DNA from: Lucifuga dentata
Taxonomy: Eukaryota; Chordata; Actinopteri; Ophidiiformes; Bythitidae
NCBI GenBank assembly: GCA_014773175.1
Contig: VXCM01000777.1
Coordinates: forward strand, 82,501 to 146,500
Length of the DNA: 64,000 nucleotides
Direction of reading: 5' to 3'
In this document: positions 29,301 to 44,200 of the stretch, piece by piece
How positions within the stretch are numbered: position 1 is the stretch's first letter
Layout: each line of letters starts with the position of its first letter
Notes under the pieces: generated by a model
What the model was told of the DNA's origin: nothing
The model's database searches: none
What the model saw: the letters and a program-made list of their open reading frames with translations, nothing else
Position numbers and translations under genes: made by a program

Positions 29301-32179
29301 ACTAACTGCTGTCTATATTGTTTACTTTGTACTCTCTTCTATCTTTTCTGAAACTTTCCAGACTAAAAGCTGCTGATAATGTAATTATTTTAACACATTT
29401 TGTGTTCAGGGTAGAATTTTGTGAAATGTGAGATGTTTTGACACTTACTGCAACATGCTTCAAAAGACTTGCTTTTCAGGTTCCTGATATGACGCAAACT
29501 CCTTTATGTTGATATAATGGGAAAAGCATTCTGGGAAACATAGCAAGTCATTAAACAAAAGACACAGACAAAACTTGATGGAAAGTGAAAACATTTTATC
29601 ACCAGACAGCTTGATCCTGTGATGTTTTGGTGATAGTGATGTCATTTCCTGTCGGTGCTTTGCAGGTGAGTGTGGGTAAAGGCAGCCACCCCGACATGGT
29701 GAAGGTGTTCGGCCCTGGAGTGGAGCAGTCTGGACTGAAGGCCAATGAACCCACACACTTCACCGTGGACTGCTCAGGAGCTGGAGATGGTAACGTAGAA
29801 AAACTGTGTACACACTCTCAAATATTCACCTTGACATTGGCTGTGTATGATGTCAGCACATGCTCTCAAAAAGACTCTTGTCCTGGTGATGATCTCAAGG
29901 TAGAAGAATCCCGACAGGAAATTCATCATGCTGACCCGCCTTCCTGAACAGACACAGTTACACACAAAAGCAGCTTCATGTGAGCACGCTCATCACGGTT
30001 ACACTTGAAACCAAACATTCTGTGAAGGTGCAGCACAGCCATTCTTATGAAATGAATAAAAAGATGCTCAGTAAAATGTAAATGTGTGACTGAGAGCGAT
30101 GAAGATGCTCCTCGTCCTGGAAGTCCTGTTACTGCAACGACATAGAAGATAATCCAGGAGGTCCGTGGCTGATCTCCCAATATGCAAATGAAGATTTAAG
30201 CTTGTTTTGTTCTAAGACTTCAGAATCTGAAGTGCACCAAGCAGAAGAATGTTAACATTAATGAGGCTGAAGTGTGTAAGTGTGTATTATTCTACCTCTT
30301 ATTAGTGTGTAGTGTGTATAAGTGTGTATTATTCTACCTCTGTGAAACATAAAAACAATGGAGTCAAAGTGTGTATAGTTGGCTCATGTGTAACGTTGTT
30401 GTATTGAAGTATATACTTGGAATAAGATGATAAAAGCTTGCAGGTCAACAATAGTCTGCCAAGATGGTCTGCCATCTCACTTTTTTTAACTGATCTACTT
30501 CTGCTGTTGCCAAAGGGACAAAAACAAACCTTCCACTGTTTCTTCTGTTGGTGACGCAATGATTCCACTACAAATTGGTGGAAACACGGACTGATTACAA
30601 ACGGAACCAGAACTTTTTTTGGTGGAAAAGCTCTTATGTGAGACGTGGTGCATCATGAAACGTGATCTCTGCTCCAGCAGACAGCCCAAAGTCTCAGCTA
30701 CTGGAACAGTCATGGCCGCTGTTTTCAGGGTCAGATGCTGCAACGAGGAAAAGATCAAGAAACAAAGTGGAAATATGAGTAAAAGTGTTTTTTTGTTTTT
30801 TCATCAGGACAGCTTGTCTGTTGTCATGGCTACTCTATATGATCTTTGACCAGCTCGCCTGATTGGCCCTCAGACTTTCACCTCTTCCCAAATATGAAAA
30901 AGACTTCAGCTGGAACTCTGCTCAGGTTTTTATAAATCTCAGCATTTCCAGGTCCTGGTTTGTGCGTATAAAACGGTTATGAACCTGAGAGCGGACGGAG
31001 TTTATTCAGCAGAGATTTCAGGAGGACGCTGACCTGCTTCTTCTGTCTCACATTGTTTCCTGTCTCATTCCTCTCGTGCTCTGAATTCCTTTGCGGTGAT
31101 TGACGGCTGCGTTGTGCTGCAGCGAGCACGGCACTGCTGCTTCAGAGTTTTGCTGCACGGCTAATCTCAGCCTGACTCCCCAGAGGTTTTTGTCACGAGT
31201 CAAGAAAGAAACGACTGAAGAGCTGACATAACAATCTCGTGCCCTCTTGCGGTAATCGGTGTCATGAAGACGATGTTGTCACAGGAAATGAAAGAAAGGA
31301 CCTGTCCACTGTGGGCCAATCATGTCATTTGAAACTTGGACTGGATTCTAGGAGGTGTTTCTAATATTCTGCACCTCTGTGTATTTAATGTGAGTGGGGA
31401 AAAAAATAGTAAAATAAATAAATTAAGAGATGCACCATGTTCAAGCTTCTTGTTTGACTCTAATCTCATACACACACATAGAAACCACATACACACATAA
31501 TCTAAAAGATCATCATTATCCACCGACATCACAAAAAACTACTAAAACTACACAATGTACATCTCATGGAAAAAAAAGGAAAAGAAATAAGGAGAAGGTG
31601 GCAGCTCAGTAAAATAAAAAGTTAGGTAAAATAGAAACGTTATTTGTAGCAGAGTTCAAAGAGAACATTAATAAATATACTCACAAAGTCATTGCAGCTT
31701 CAAATATACCTTAAAGTCCTCAAATCTATCACGAAGTTAAAATCTTATTCTTTCATGACAAATATTTATCTGATCCCACATTTGTTTCTATTCTGTTTAG
31801 TTTAAATTGTGTGTGTGTGTGTTCACCCAGGTGATGTCAGTGTGGGTATTAAGTGTGACGCCAACATGGTGGGAGACAAAGAGGCAGACGTGGATTTTGA
31901 CATCATCCCCAACGCCAACGACACGTTCACCGTCAAATACATCCCTCCTGCTGCCGGGAGACTCACCGTCAAAGTCCTGTTCACTGACAAGGTAACACAC
32001 ACGTGCACACACACACACACACACACACATACGTACCTGTAATGATTGTTTTTAAAGGTCGGTTGTGTTAATTGTTTCACACAGGAAGTTCCACAGAGTC
32101 CCTTCAACGTCAAAGTCGATCCTTCCCACGATGCTTCAAAGGTGAAAGCAGAGGGACCTGGACTGGCTCGCACTGGTGA

Positions 32180-32225
<46 letters not shown>

Positions 32226-35200
32226 AAACCAGATTCTGGTTAATTTTTGTTTGTTTTGTTATCTTCTCTTTAATGATACCTCTTTCTCTCTCTCTCTCTC
32301 TCGCTCTCTCTCTCATTCTGTCTCCCTCTCTCTCTCTCTCTCTCTCTCTCCCCCTCTCTTTCTCCGTCTCTCATTCTGTCACTCTCTCTCTCTCCTGTCT
32401 CTCTCCTTTTCTCTCTCCTTCTGTCTCTCTCCCTCTTTCTCTATCTCTCCTTCTGTCTTTCTCTCTCCTTTCTCTCTCCTCTCTCTCTCCCCTTTCTCTC
32501 TCTCCCTCTCTTCCCCATCCCCATCTTTCCCTCTCTGCTTGTCTCTCCCTCCTTTTTTCTTCCCCTCTCTCTCTCTCTCTTTTCCTCTCCCTCTCTCTGT
32601 CTTTCACCCNCCCCCCACAGGTGTGGAGAGCGGTAAGCCGACTCATTTCACTGTCCTGACTAAAGGAGCTGGTAAAGCAAAGGTGGACGTTTCCTTCTCC
32701 TCTCAAGTCAAAGGCTTCGACATCATCGACAACTACGACTACTCTCACACTGTCAAATACACACCCATGCAAAAGGTGCGACAAACACACAAAGCTGCAC
32801 CTGAACATGTGCTGTTACACTGAAGGACAAAGAGAAGAAAGAAAAACAGCATTTTCTGCTGTGTAAAAGAGCAGCAACATGCCAAAAACATGAGATGAAA
32901 ATCATTTCTGCCAAAATATCACTTTTTTAGTAAAATAAAAGTTATTCATTGTTCTGTCAGAAATGGGATGAGCGTTTAATTGTTGTTCTCTGTGTGTGTG
33001 TGTGTGTGTGTGCGCAGGAGGAGATAGCGATTGAGGTGACGTTTGGAGAAGACCCCATCCCCAAGAGCCCCTTCATGGTTGGGGTCGCCGCCCCGCTCGA
33101 CCTCAGCAAAGTCAATGTAGACAGCCTGGATGGAAGTAAGGAGTGTGTGTGTGTGTGTGTGTGTGTGTAGCTTTTCATCTGAATGTCACATGACAAGTAA
33201 AAAAAAAAAAAACAAAACAGAAAAATATGTAATAAAAGAGGTGCATTAGTGTATTTATTATCTAAGAAAATCAAGCTGAAGAAATACATTTGGTAATTTT
33301 GTAAATATAATGATGTTTTATATATTATTTCTGGTTTTTGGTGATATTTTACACAAAGGTGCTGTATTATTGTTCATTTAATTTTTTTTTTTTTTCTGCT
33401 GGTATTTACTCCACAGAATATTTCTAAATGTTCTATCATTTTTAGCCATATTACATGCCATTAAAAACGTGTTAAGCATTAAAAATGTGAAAAACATTTT
33501 AAATAAAAGATTTACGACCTCTGATACATTTCGTGTTTAACTTCTTTTCTTTCTCTCTCTCCTTCCAGGAGTGGAGGTTGGTCAGGATCAGAAATTTATG
33601 GTGGACACCAAGGGTGCAGGAGGTCAGGGTCACCTGGAGGTGGCAGTGGTGAGTTCCAGAGACGGAGAGAGTCTTGGTTGTATCTTGGAGGGGNGGGGGG
33701 GGGGGGGAATACGCTCTTCACCCTCAACCCACCTTGGTTTATACTGTATATGTGAGCAGTGGAGGCCTAAAGATTAGAGAAGCGAGCTCGTGACCGAAGG
33801 GTTGCTGGTTCAATCCCTTAACTGGCAGGAGAAATCTGGGTTGGAGAGGTGAATAATCAGCACCTGTCCCTCATTATCTAATTATCCTAATTATCTAATT
33901 GCCCCTAATTATCACCACTGACATGCCCTTGAGCAAGGCACCTAACCCCCAGATGCTCTGTTGGAGTTGCTCAGTGACCAGCAGAGAAGTCTGTGGTTGT
34001 AATGGGCAGCTTCTGGGTGTGTGGGGTGTGTGTGTGTGTGGGTGAGCAGGGCCTTCCTGAAAAAGAGCATCTGATGCTCAGCGAACTAACCTTGAATAAA
34101 TAAAGGTTAAAAAAAAAAAAAAATCAATGAGGATGTAGGCGGGGTTCCACATGTTACTCCTCCCCCACGTGTAACCAGGATTCAAGAAGATGATGTCTAG
34201 TTGTAGGTTAAAATAGTCACAATAAATCAAACCATTTCATTATTAGACTGAAACTGGTTTATTTTACAAAAAGTTGAGATGTGTGTGTGTGTGTGTGTTC
34301 TTAGCTGAGTCCCAGCCAGTGCTCAGTGCCGTGTAAAGTGGAGCCTTCTCCCAGTAAACCAGAGATAAGCCATGTCCAGTACACTCCCACAGAGGAGGGG
34401 GTCTACGCTGTCAACGTGTCCTACGATGGACACCCCGTCCCTGGGAGCCCTTTTCCTGTGGAGGCCCAGCTTCCTCCAGACCCCAGCAAGGTAACACACA
34501 CGGGGAACCTGGACACATGGAGGGGGCAACCCACATCCTTTTCTGTTCTGTTCTAATGTGTTCTATTTTTCTTGTTATTCCTTTCATCTTTTATCTTTTT
34601 ATTTGTGCACTTTAGTTGGTTGATGTTTTAGTCTTTGTTGTCTTAGTTAGAAAAAGAACTAAAGAAGTAAAATGGTTATTACCAGGTGAAGGCGTTTGGG
34701 CCGGGCCTACAGGGAGGTTTGGTGGGGAACCCGGCGGCGTTCACCATCGACACCAAAGGTGCGGGTACCGGAGGCCTGGGGCTGACGGTGGAGGGGCCAA
34801 CTGAAGCCAAAATCGAGTGTTCAGACAATGGGGACGGAACCTGCTCCGTGTCCTACCTGCCCACCGAGCCTGGAGACTACCTGGTCAACATCCTGTTTGA
34901 GAGGGTTCACATCCCGGGCTCGCCCTTCAGAGCCGACATCCAGATGCCCTTCGACCCCTCCAAGGTGGTGGCCTCGGGTTCGGGACTGAAGAGAGCTAAG
35001 GTGAGGAGGGGCTTGATAATGCTATTTATTTAAAGGACCATACCAGTGGTTTTGCATGTTTGAGCTTCATACAGGTTACATTATTTGCAACCATTTTCCA
35101 AAATACAAAATCCTATTTTAGTTTTCATATTATGTTGCCAAATCCTCTTAACCTAGTAATGTAATGTGTATGGAGATTGTATTTTATTGGGCTCAATATG

Positions 35201-38200
35201 CAAAAGCACCGGTATGGTCCTTTAAGTAAACATTATCCATATTAAAGCATTGATGCATGGTGTCTGGTCTGTGGACAGATGTGTAAAGTAAAGTGAAATC
35301 CGTGTGTGTGTGCGTGTGTGTGTGTGTGTCCAGGTCGGAGAGACCAGCGTGATAAACGTGGACTGTTCCCGGGCCGGACCCGGCCAGCTCACCCTGGAGG
35401 CAGTACCAGAGTCTCCTACCAGTCCTGTACCAGGTACCAGTAACACTAGTACACCAAAACCAATTTGTACACCACCAGTTGTAAAGGACTCTTCCAGTGA
35501 TTTCCTGCTTTTAACTACTGCTGAACTTTTAAACTAACTTGTACTTGAAACTTGTTTAAAATGGATTAGCACAGTGTTAACTGCTTTAATGCTTGAAGAT
35601 TTACTATTTAACATATAAGTAGCACCTCCACTATTGGTTTTTGTTTGAAATCTAACTTAAGTTGTTGGAATCAATCTAAAGGTCAATGTTGTGATATCCA
35701 TTTTTATCCCACAACGTCACTTTCCACAAAGTGGCGTTGAAGGTTTTCAATGTCAGGCGTAGTAAGTATCATTTAAAAAAAGAACAGCTGATAATGTAAA
35801 AGCTGTTTGTTCCAGGCATGAAGGCAAAGACGGAGGTGTTGGACAACAAGGATGGGACGTACACGGCGACCTACATCCCCCTGACCTCCGGCATGTACAC
35901 GCTGCTTCTTAAATATGGAGGCAAGCCCGTTCCTGGCTTCCCTGCCAAGGTCATGGTGGATCCGGCGGTCGACACATCCAGGGTCAAAGTGTTTGGACCT
36001 GGAGTGGAAGGACAAGGTGCAGTACGGTCCAGCTGGGGTCAATATTTTATTATTTGAAAATGTAAAGTGAATGAAGGTGTACTTGTGGAAACAAACAATG
36101 GTAAAATATCTCAACAAACGTACCGTCGTTTATCTGAGACACATTAGCTAATAATTCAGACCAGGTTTAGCATTCTGGGACCTGGACTCGCCTGAACCTA
36201 AATTTACTCTTTTCTCACTTCTGCAGCTGTTTTCAGAGAAGCCACCACAGAATTCACGGTGGACGCCCGTCCTCTGACCCGGCAGGGCGGAGACCACCTG
36301 AAGGCAGAGGTCAGGAACCCGTCCGGAGCTCAGACTGACTGCACGGTCACCGACAACAAAGACGGAACCTACAACGTCGAGTACACACCTTATGAGAAGG
36401 GTACGACAATACGACAACATACAACAGAAATGATCATACATGTCTGGGTGAAACAGACATGCGGGGAAATAAAATGGGGAAAGGGAAACGTCACGGGGAG
36501 CGGCTTTAACAGTAGGGGCTGCAGGGAAGTTTTTTTGTTTTTCGTGTATGAAACGAGAGATATACAAAAACAAAAACTGGGTGAATTACGTATTTTAGGG
36601 CATTCCTATGTAGAACCGCAAAATATGGGAGGAGGTAATGAAAGTGAATACAAATGGATGATGGAAATAATTGATCATTTTTGACTGACTGCTTCAGCAG
36701 AGGAAACTTCATCTGCAATTTAACAGCTGGGGAAAGCATGAATAAAAAATATATAATATATATAAAAATAGGAATAAATAAATCATATATACAGATGACA
36801 GTGAAGACATGACAGCAGCAAATTGAGAGCTGGATGTCAGAGTTGAGAAACAGGAAAACTTGTCTGTGCTTGTTTCTGTGTTTGTGTATGTAGACTGTAT
36901 GAGGTGAGTGTGTGTATCTTTCCAGGAGTATTCATCTTTATATTTTCTGTTTTTGCATGCGTTTCTACCTGTTGTGTGTCTGTGTGCACTTCAGGTGCCC
37001 ATAACATCCAGGTTCTGTATGATGACACTCCGGTTCCTAAGAGTCCGTTCAGGGTTTCTGTGTCGGAGGGATGCGACCCCAGCAGGGTGGTGGNCTCCGG
37101 TTCCTAAGAGTCCGTTCAGGGTTTCTGTGTCGGAGGGATGCGACCCCAGCAGGGTGGTGGCTACGGGTCCCGGACTCCAACAAGGCCTGAGCGACAAACC
37201 CAACAACTTCAACATCATCACCAGGTACTCAGTGAAGGCCTTTAATGTTACCTAAAACTCTTTAATGTACTTTCAAATAAAAAGAGGACGAGAAATAAAA
37301 CATTACAAACCAGGAATTGCGAGCTTTAATATCAGATCCATCTGCTCAGATGGTGATATAATAACCAAATCAGTAAGATAATACAATTATGATCCAATAT
37401 TTAAAGGAAAACTAAAATTTATGACTTAGGGAACCACACAGTCTTTCCTCTGCCCCAAATTCTTACATTTTTGTCATAAAGGTAATATAAAAACTCATTC
37501 CCTAACTCAGATTTTGCTGATTTTTGGGTGTATCAATGTTTCACCAGAGGGGCGGGTATCGGTGGTCTTGGCATCACTGTGGAGGGTCCGTCAGAGTCAA
37601 AGATGTCTTGTAAGGACAACAAAGATGGCAGCTGCAGCGTGGAGTACGTTCCCTTCACGGCCGGCCTCTATGACGTCAACATCACCTACGGAGGAGAGCA
37701 CATCCCCGGTGAGAGTTTACTCAATTATTTTATTATTTTCCATCATAAGCAAAGGAGGGCAATGTTTCTTGTTTGTCTGGATGTGTTGTACATCAACATC
37801 ATTTTATTCATCATCTCATTTTTGCTCATTTGTTATACACACATACAATTTTCTAACACCATATTCATGTCATACATACTTTCTATTTTTTATTTATCAT
37901 ATTTTTTTCAGCCAGTAATGGATTTTTGAGGTGAATATCGATATTTTAGACACAGAAAAATCCAGTAATGATAATTGAACATTAGTTTTTACACAACATT
38001 AGTTTTTACACAAATGCATAAAATAAACTGTAATTTTTGGAAATCACAACTCAGATTTGGTTATTAACCAACTGCAGTAGTGAAGAGGAAAGTAAAGAGT
38101 TAAACAATAAAGTTTATTATCAACAATGACAGTAATAGTAAAGATAAATTTTGAACAGTGAAATTCAGTGGAAATATAATTATTAAATATAATTATTAAA

Positions 38201-41200
38201 TAAATGTTTTCCATAAAAACAGAAAACAACAATATAAACCTGAAATTAAACTTGAAGGAAAGTTTATTTATTTTATTTATTTTTTAATTTAACCTTTATT
38301 TAACCAGGAAAATCCTCATGAGATTAAAAATCTCTTTTCCAAGAATGTCCTGGTCAAGACAGGCAGCAACATAAGATACAGACAACATACAACAAAAATA
38401 CATAAAACAATTATGTAACATAAAAGTAAACAATATAAAACATAAATAAACATAAATTAATTTACTAAAAAGAAAACCTAAAACTACAATGTTGACAAAT
38501 ACTATAACTAAACTATAAGAAAAGCAAGAAAAAGGACCATCGTAAATATTAAAGGATCAGCTAAAATACACCCTGACAATGTAGATGATATATAAAAATC
38601 CTGCTTTAAAACAGCCGAGAGGAACCAATGAGTGAATGAAGATAAATGTAAAATGCAAAATGCATGTACAGTGCAGCCTGTAAAACTTTCATGTACTTGA
38701 ATTTCTTGTTGAATATCTGCTAACATGTACTTTGATGCTGATATATATCTGTCATCAGCAGATATCAGCTGATAGTATTTTTCCGGCTGTGTTTTGTTCG
38801 GTCAGAGTTTGTGTTCGCTCAGCATGAATGTGAGATGTGTGAGGGCAAAAACAGGATCCAGCAAATAAAAATCGAGTAAAGCAACATTTCAAAGCTGCAG
38901 ATCAGAGCCATGTTCATGTTTACTTCCTAAAGCCGCTGAAATGTGGATTTTCTCATAACAACTTTGTTGGCTTTGCTCACATTTCTGCCTGTAAACAAAA
39001 TGCGTTTGATTCACAGACGTTGCAAACTGTGGTCCGTGTTTCTCGGCTAATGTTAAAAGGATGTTGTTAATGTTTTATGGGCTGACAGAAGATGTGGTGA
39101 GTGTTGAGTTTAATGTTTAAAAGATGTGGTCGTAGTTTCTGGCTGAGTTTAGCAGTGGTGGCTTAGTTTAATTGTCTCTCTGCAGGAAAGACTCTTGGTA
39201 GAAACATATTCTGATGTCTGCAGAGCTGGACTCGCTAAAACCAAAACTACTTCATCCTCATTACTCAGAAACCAGTACTGACACTAATGGTATTTAACTG
39301 TAATGCCCTTCTCCCACTGCTGGTGAATCCAACCTGAGCCCTTAAGCGTGCTGTCTGCACAGCTCACAAGGAGTGTAACACTAGAATAAAAATTGCTTCA
39401 TCGAACTATAAAGTCTGTCTGTGTCACCAACATCTCTAGAACCCAGTATTGTATTAAGTTGGTATTTGGCAGGTTTATTGCTCAGGACTCAAGGATGTGT
39501 GACGTGTGAAATTGTTTGGATGAGTGGTTCTTGGATTGAGCTGTGCTGGTAAAAACTAGTCCGTGTGGCAGCATATGCTCCGGGTGCGCGGTGGCATATG
39601 CTCTGGTCCAGTGGCATGTCTCAACCCGACCCTGTACAGCAAATGAAGCTAGCTCATGAGGACATGCAGAACAAAATTATGGCAGGCTGCGGCGCACACT
39701 ATAAAGTCTGGCTCGCTCTGAACAGCCACATTTTCAACCAGCATTGTTATTTAAATAAGATTAGATAAGACCACTTTTCACCTGGATTGTGTGTCCCACA
39801 CATCTAAAAGTTGTTTCCTGCTGTAAAAAGAAGCTGTTCATCGCTACAGCAAACGGATGAGGATGGCTCAGATTATGTTTGTGCTAAAAGTGAAGAGAAA
39901 AAATGTAGAAAACATGCAAATGACCTGCTAAATATATATACCAGAGTTCCTCAAATTAAGCAAAAAGCAAAGAAAAGTTATTATAAATTACTTTACAAAA
40001 TTTTTCATCTGATTTAATTTATTTTTAATAATCAAAATACACACAGAAAAATCCTGCCTTTTTTCTAAGTAAAAACTGAAAATATGATCCTTACTGTTAC
40101 TTTATAACAACATTAAGGATAATAAAGAGTAAGTAAAAGAGGATGAGGGTCAGAGGTCACAGCACTCTTTGATGCTGATATATAGCTGTTTTTTCCAGGT
40201 GCTGATGAAAAGGTAATTTTCTGGGACGAATTCTACAAGAACTGAGATTTTACAGTTGGAACAAATGTAAATGAACAAATAAGTTACTGCTGCCATGAAA
40301 TTAATTAAACTTGGCTTTTATACTGAAAAGAAGGTAATTAAATCATTGCTTGTGTCATTACACCATCTGAGCTGGTGGAGACAACAATATTATTTCATAA
40401 TCACAGACTGAAGCCAGATAAAAGCTTTTCAAAGTGAAAAATCCTCCACTGTAATAACAAAGAATTCTGCTGGTTTTAAAACACATTTTAAATTTAAATT
40501 CATGACAATAAATGGTTGACATATTTAAAAATAAACATTACATTTGCAGTAGAACTGCCTTGTCTGAATGATAAATGTCATATAAAGATGCTGGAGTGGC
40601 TCCCCCTTGTGTTCAGTTTCAGTTATTACTTCAATGACGCTACTGCAAACTAAAACACAACTGTACACAATTTGATTTATTACTTGTTGATTTTTATTTA
40701 TGTTTTTTAAAACTGTAAAACTTACTTTTATTTCACAGCTTTAAGCCAAACTTCCCTCTTTCTGATTTTTGCAGGCAGCCCATTCAAGGTTCCGGTGAAG
40801 GATGTGGTCGACTCCAGCAAGGTCAAGGTGTCCGGTCCTGGTGTGGGGTCAGGGGTCAGAGCCAATATCCCACAATCCTTCATGGTGGACTGCAGGAAGG
40901 CCGGCGTGGCTCCGCTTGCTGTGGCTGTCGCTGCTCCTAAAGGTGAATTTACCGCTTCGTCTGTGTGCAGAGAACTTTTCAATTAATTTCTTCAGTACTT
41001 GAGTAAATGTTTTGTATGTATTTAGGCATAATGGACTGTTTTTGTTTAAATGTCACAGTTACTAGTTTTGATTGGATAAAGTTATTATCTGAGTTTCAGT
41101 TCATTCCTAAAAATTTTAGGGTTTACTGAAAAGATTAAAAAAAAAAAATTCCTCCATTTCATATTTATAAAACTTGTAAATGGTATATAGCATAAACGGA

Positions 41201-44200
41201 CTATAGCATAAATTTCAGTACAAAAGTTTTAGAGTATTTTGCCAGTACAACTGGCTCCATGTTTTCAACATTTGTGTTGTACTAATATATACTTGACTAT
41301 AAGCCGATCTCATGTATAAGCTGACCCCATGATTTGCTTTGTGAAATTTGGTAATAAAAACTCGGCTTATACTCGAGTATATACGGTAGTAACAAATAAT
41401 AAGCCATCACAGTGATTGTAGACACTTTGAAACAGTGTAGAATCAAAAAAATAAATGAGAGCAGATACCTATACTATATTTTATATTAACCACAGTAGCT
41501 AAACTGACTGCCTGACTGCAATCATGTTACATGTGACATGATAGACAACATTTTAAGAGGCCCCTCCCAGCCAATCAGAATCAAGAATTTGAGGGGTCAT
41601 GATATAAAGTTATTGATGGTAACTGTAGCAGCAGTTGTAGTAATAGTGCTTTTTTGCAGTACAAGTGGGGTGTTATAGGACCATACTGTGCATGTTTGAG
41701 CCCAATACATGCAACCTACATACATGTTATGTTACTGACGACCAATTTTCAAAACATAAAACCGTATTTTACTTTTCCTGTTATTTCTTCAAATCCCCTA
41801 ATCTGTCAAAATCAAATGTTCAGGTGATACACACACCTTAAAATTCTATGTTTCGCAGTCCAACACTTACGCACGACTGTAGAAGGCACAGTCATTTTAA
41901 TTTCTCTGTAAAAGCTGTCTTCTCCAGGGACTGTATTTCCTGGAGGAGACATACATCGTCTTCCGTGCAGCTCTGTGTTGGACCAGTTAAAGTCACTTCT
42001 GCAGAGAAAATCCCTAACAGACGTGTTGTTTGCTGTGATGGATGACATAACCCAAGCGTGTTTCAAGTCTCTACAAGTTGATTTTAATAGCGTACTGGAA
42101 TGAACTGAAACCAGTGGTAGCCTGGAAGTTACAGCAGTATATTTTGGGAAATGGTTGTCAGTAACGTATATGCGGATTGTATATACTGGGCTCAAACATG
42201 CACATGCATGCAGTATGGTCCTTTAAACTGGTCAGTCATAGAAGTAGTAAATAACGGTGGAAGTAGAGAAGTTAATACGGTCTCTGTGTGTGTGTGCGTG
42301 TGTATGCGTGTCAGGTGTTGCAGAGCCAGTGGAAGTGGAGGATAATGGGGACGGTACTCACACGGTGTCCTACACACCCTCAGTGGAAGGACCGTACTCT
42401 GTGGCCGTCAAGTACGCTGATGAGGACGTCCCCCGCAGGTNCACCCTCAGTGGAAGGACCGTACTCTGTGGCCGTCAAGTACGCTGATGAGGACGTCCCC
42501 CGCAGGTACAGAGCAGCAGCACTGCAGCACTTCTCAGAAATAGTAACTATATAAAACATAATTCATGAAATACAGCGCCAGATTTAACGTGTCGATGAGC
42601 GAAAATAGTCACGTGGCCATGTTCCTTCATTCATAAACGCTTGTTACCAGCATCTTTTAGTGTTTTGCCTTGAGTCGCCGACAACCAAAAACTAAGATGA
42701 TGATGAAGAAGAAGATGATGATTTGCCTCGTGTTGGTGATCATTTGATATTTAAGCCCACTCAGCGGATCAGTTTATGTAAATTAAAAGTTTTGATCTGA
42801 TCTTTCACACATTCTAGTGGCACCGAGCCTCTTCCTTATGTCAACCTCTGAACTCTGTCACAGTTGTCCATACACACCCCACATCNCCCCCCCATGCACT
42901 GACACTCTCTCCTCTCTTAAAAGCTGAGTTGCACATCCTCTGTTAAAATGCAAAGTGCAAAGGTGGAAAATTGACGTTTCCTGTGCTGATTTGACATGTT
43001 CGTTGTGTTTTCACACAAGAGGAAGTATTATAATGCATGGCTGTTAAATATGCAGCAGGTCATTAACACCTTTTACAATGGCGTGTTGGTAATGGAGACC
43101 GGTGCTGATTAACATAAGAGAAGGAATGACCTTGAATTCTCATGGCGTGAGGCTGCGTCATTTTTTTGCTTATGAGTTATCCCGAATATGTGAAAAGTAA
43201 AGTACTATTACCTCAGACTTGTATTAATCACAGTGATAGTTACCTGTGTGTATCGATAGTAAGTGTGTGTGTGTGTGTGTGTGTGTGTGACGTTTTCAGT
43301 CCCTTTAAGTTCCGGGTCCTGCCGACTCATGATGCCAGTAAGGTTCGAGCCAGCGGCCCCGGGCTCACCAGCGGCGTCCCTGCCAGCTTCCCCGTCGAGT
43401 TCAACATTGATGCCAAAGATGCCGGCCAGGGCCAACTGAGCGTGCTCATCACCGTCAGTAACACACATACACACAGATACACACACACAGGAGAAAGATA
43501 ACACTTTTCTTCCAACCTACCTTCTTTCTCTCTTCCTTCCTCCTACACTTCCTCTGTCATCCTTTCCTTCCTGTCTTGGTTCTTCCTTCCCTTCCCATCT
43601 GTCTTTTCCTTCTTTTTTTCACTATCATACTCCTTGCCTCCTTTCCATCCTTCTTCCTTCCCTCCCTCCCTCCCTGACCTCTTCTCTCTTCCACCTGTTG
43701 TCTTTCCATACATCCTTTCCTTTTTCTGTTTCCTCTTTTCATTATGCCCTCTATCTCTTCATTATTTTCTTCATTCCCTACTTTTCTTGCCACCCTTCTT
43801 CCTTCCAATTCCTCTCCCAACTTTCCTTTTCTCTCTGACCTTTTCCTCTATTCCACCTACCTTCCTTTCTCACTCTTCTCACTACTCCCTCCTCCTTTTC
43901 TTTAATCTGCCCTTCCTTCCTTGCTTGTCCTATCTCTTCCTCCTTGCTTATTTGTCTTTCTTCTTTCTCTTCCTTTCTCTTTGACATTGCCTCCTTTCCA
44001 TCGTTCCTTCCTCCTCAGGACCAGGACGGAAAACCTAAGCGTGCCAGTATCCATGATAATGGCAACAGTACCTACAGTGTGTCATACATCCCAGACCGCA
44101 TGGGTCGGTACACTATTGTCATAAAATATGGCGGAGACGACATCCCCGCCTCGCCTTATCGAGTCCGCGCCACGGCATCTGGAGATGCCAGCAAGTGCAC

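Larger units (their letters stand above)
23428..29665. other. flnb intron 15, the largest intron in the window
   Basis: After the open extension of exon 15 the sequence becomes AT-rich. It holds a truncated TTAA-type element (24297-24677), an inverted repeat pair (24175-24290 and 28025-28150), a dispersed repeat (26573-26850) and an L2-like LINE (28290-29275). No cassette exon recognised; 24800-26500 and 26880-27900 show nothing I can name. Confidence 0.75.

Noticed and set aside
30950..31020. TATA-like stretch (gcgtataaaacgg) as an internal promoter in intron 16
   Set aside because: No other promoter signal, and no plausible alternative first exon with an ATG joined in frame to exon 17 was seen.
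32176..32823. Long open frame of more than 200 codons across the CT-rich region before exon 19
   Set aside because: It is Ser/Leu repeats made by translating (CT)n; only the last part, in exon 19, is filamin coding.
33757..33840. Possible tRNA gene
   Set aside because: Only the B box is well kept; the cloverleaf is not complete and a SINE body with poly-A tail follows, so it is a tRNA-derived SINE.
35434..35535. Read-through of the exon 24 donor as a second short isoform
   Set aside because: Open for only about 33 codons and of low complexity; this length is expected by chance.
37028..37160. Apparent tandem duplication within a filamin repeat, as a possible new exon structure
   Set aside because: The two copies are identical, separated by one N, and break the frame; the same pattern occurs in unrelated sequence, so it is an assembly artefact.
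43557..43987. Open frames on both strands in intron 31 rich in Glu/Arg or Pro/Phe/Ser
   Set aside because: Low-complexity products of the pyrimidine/purine tract, with no domain and no splice signals.
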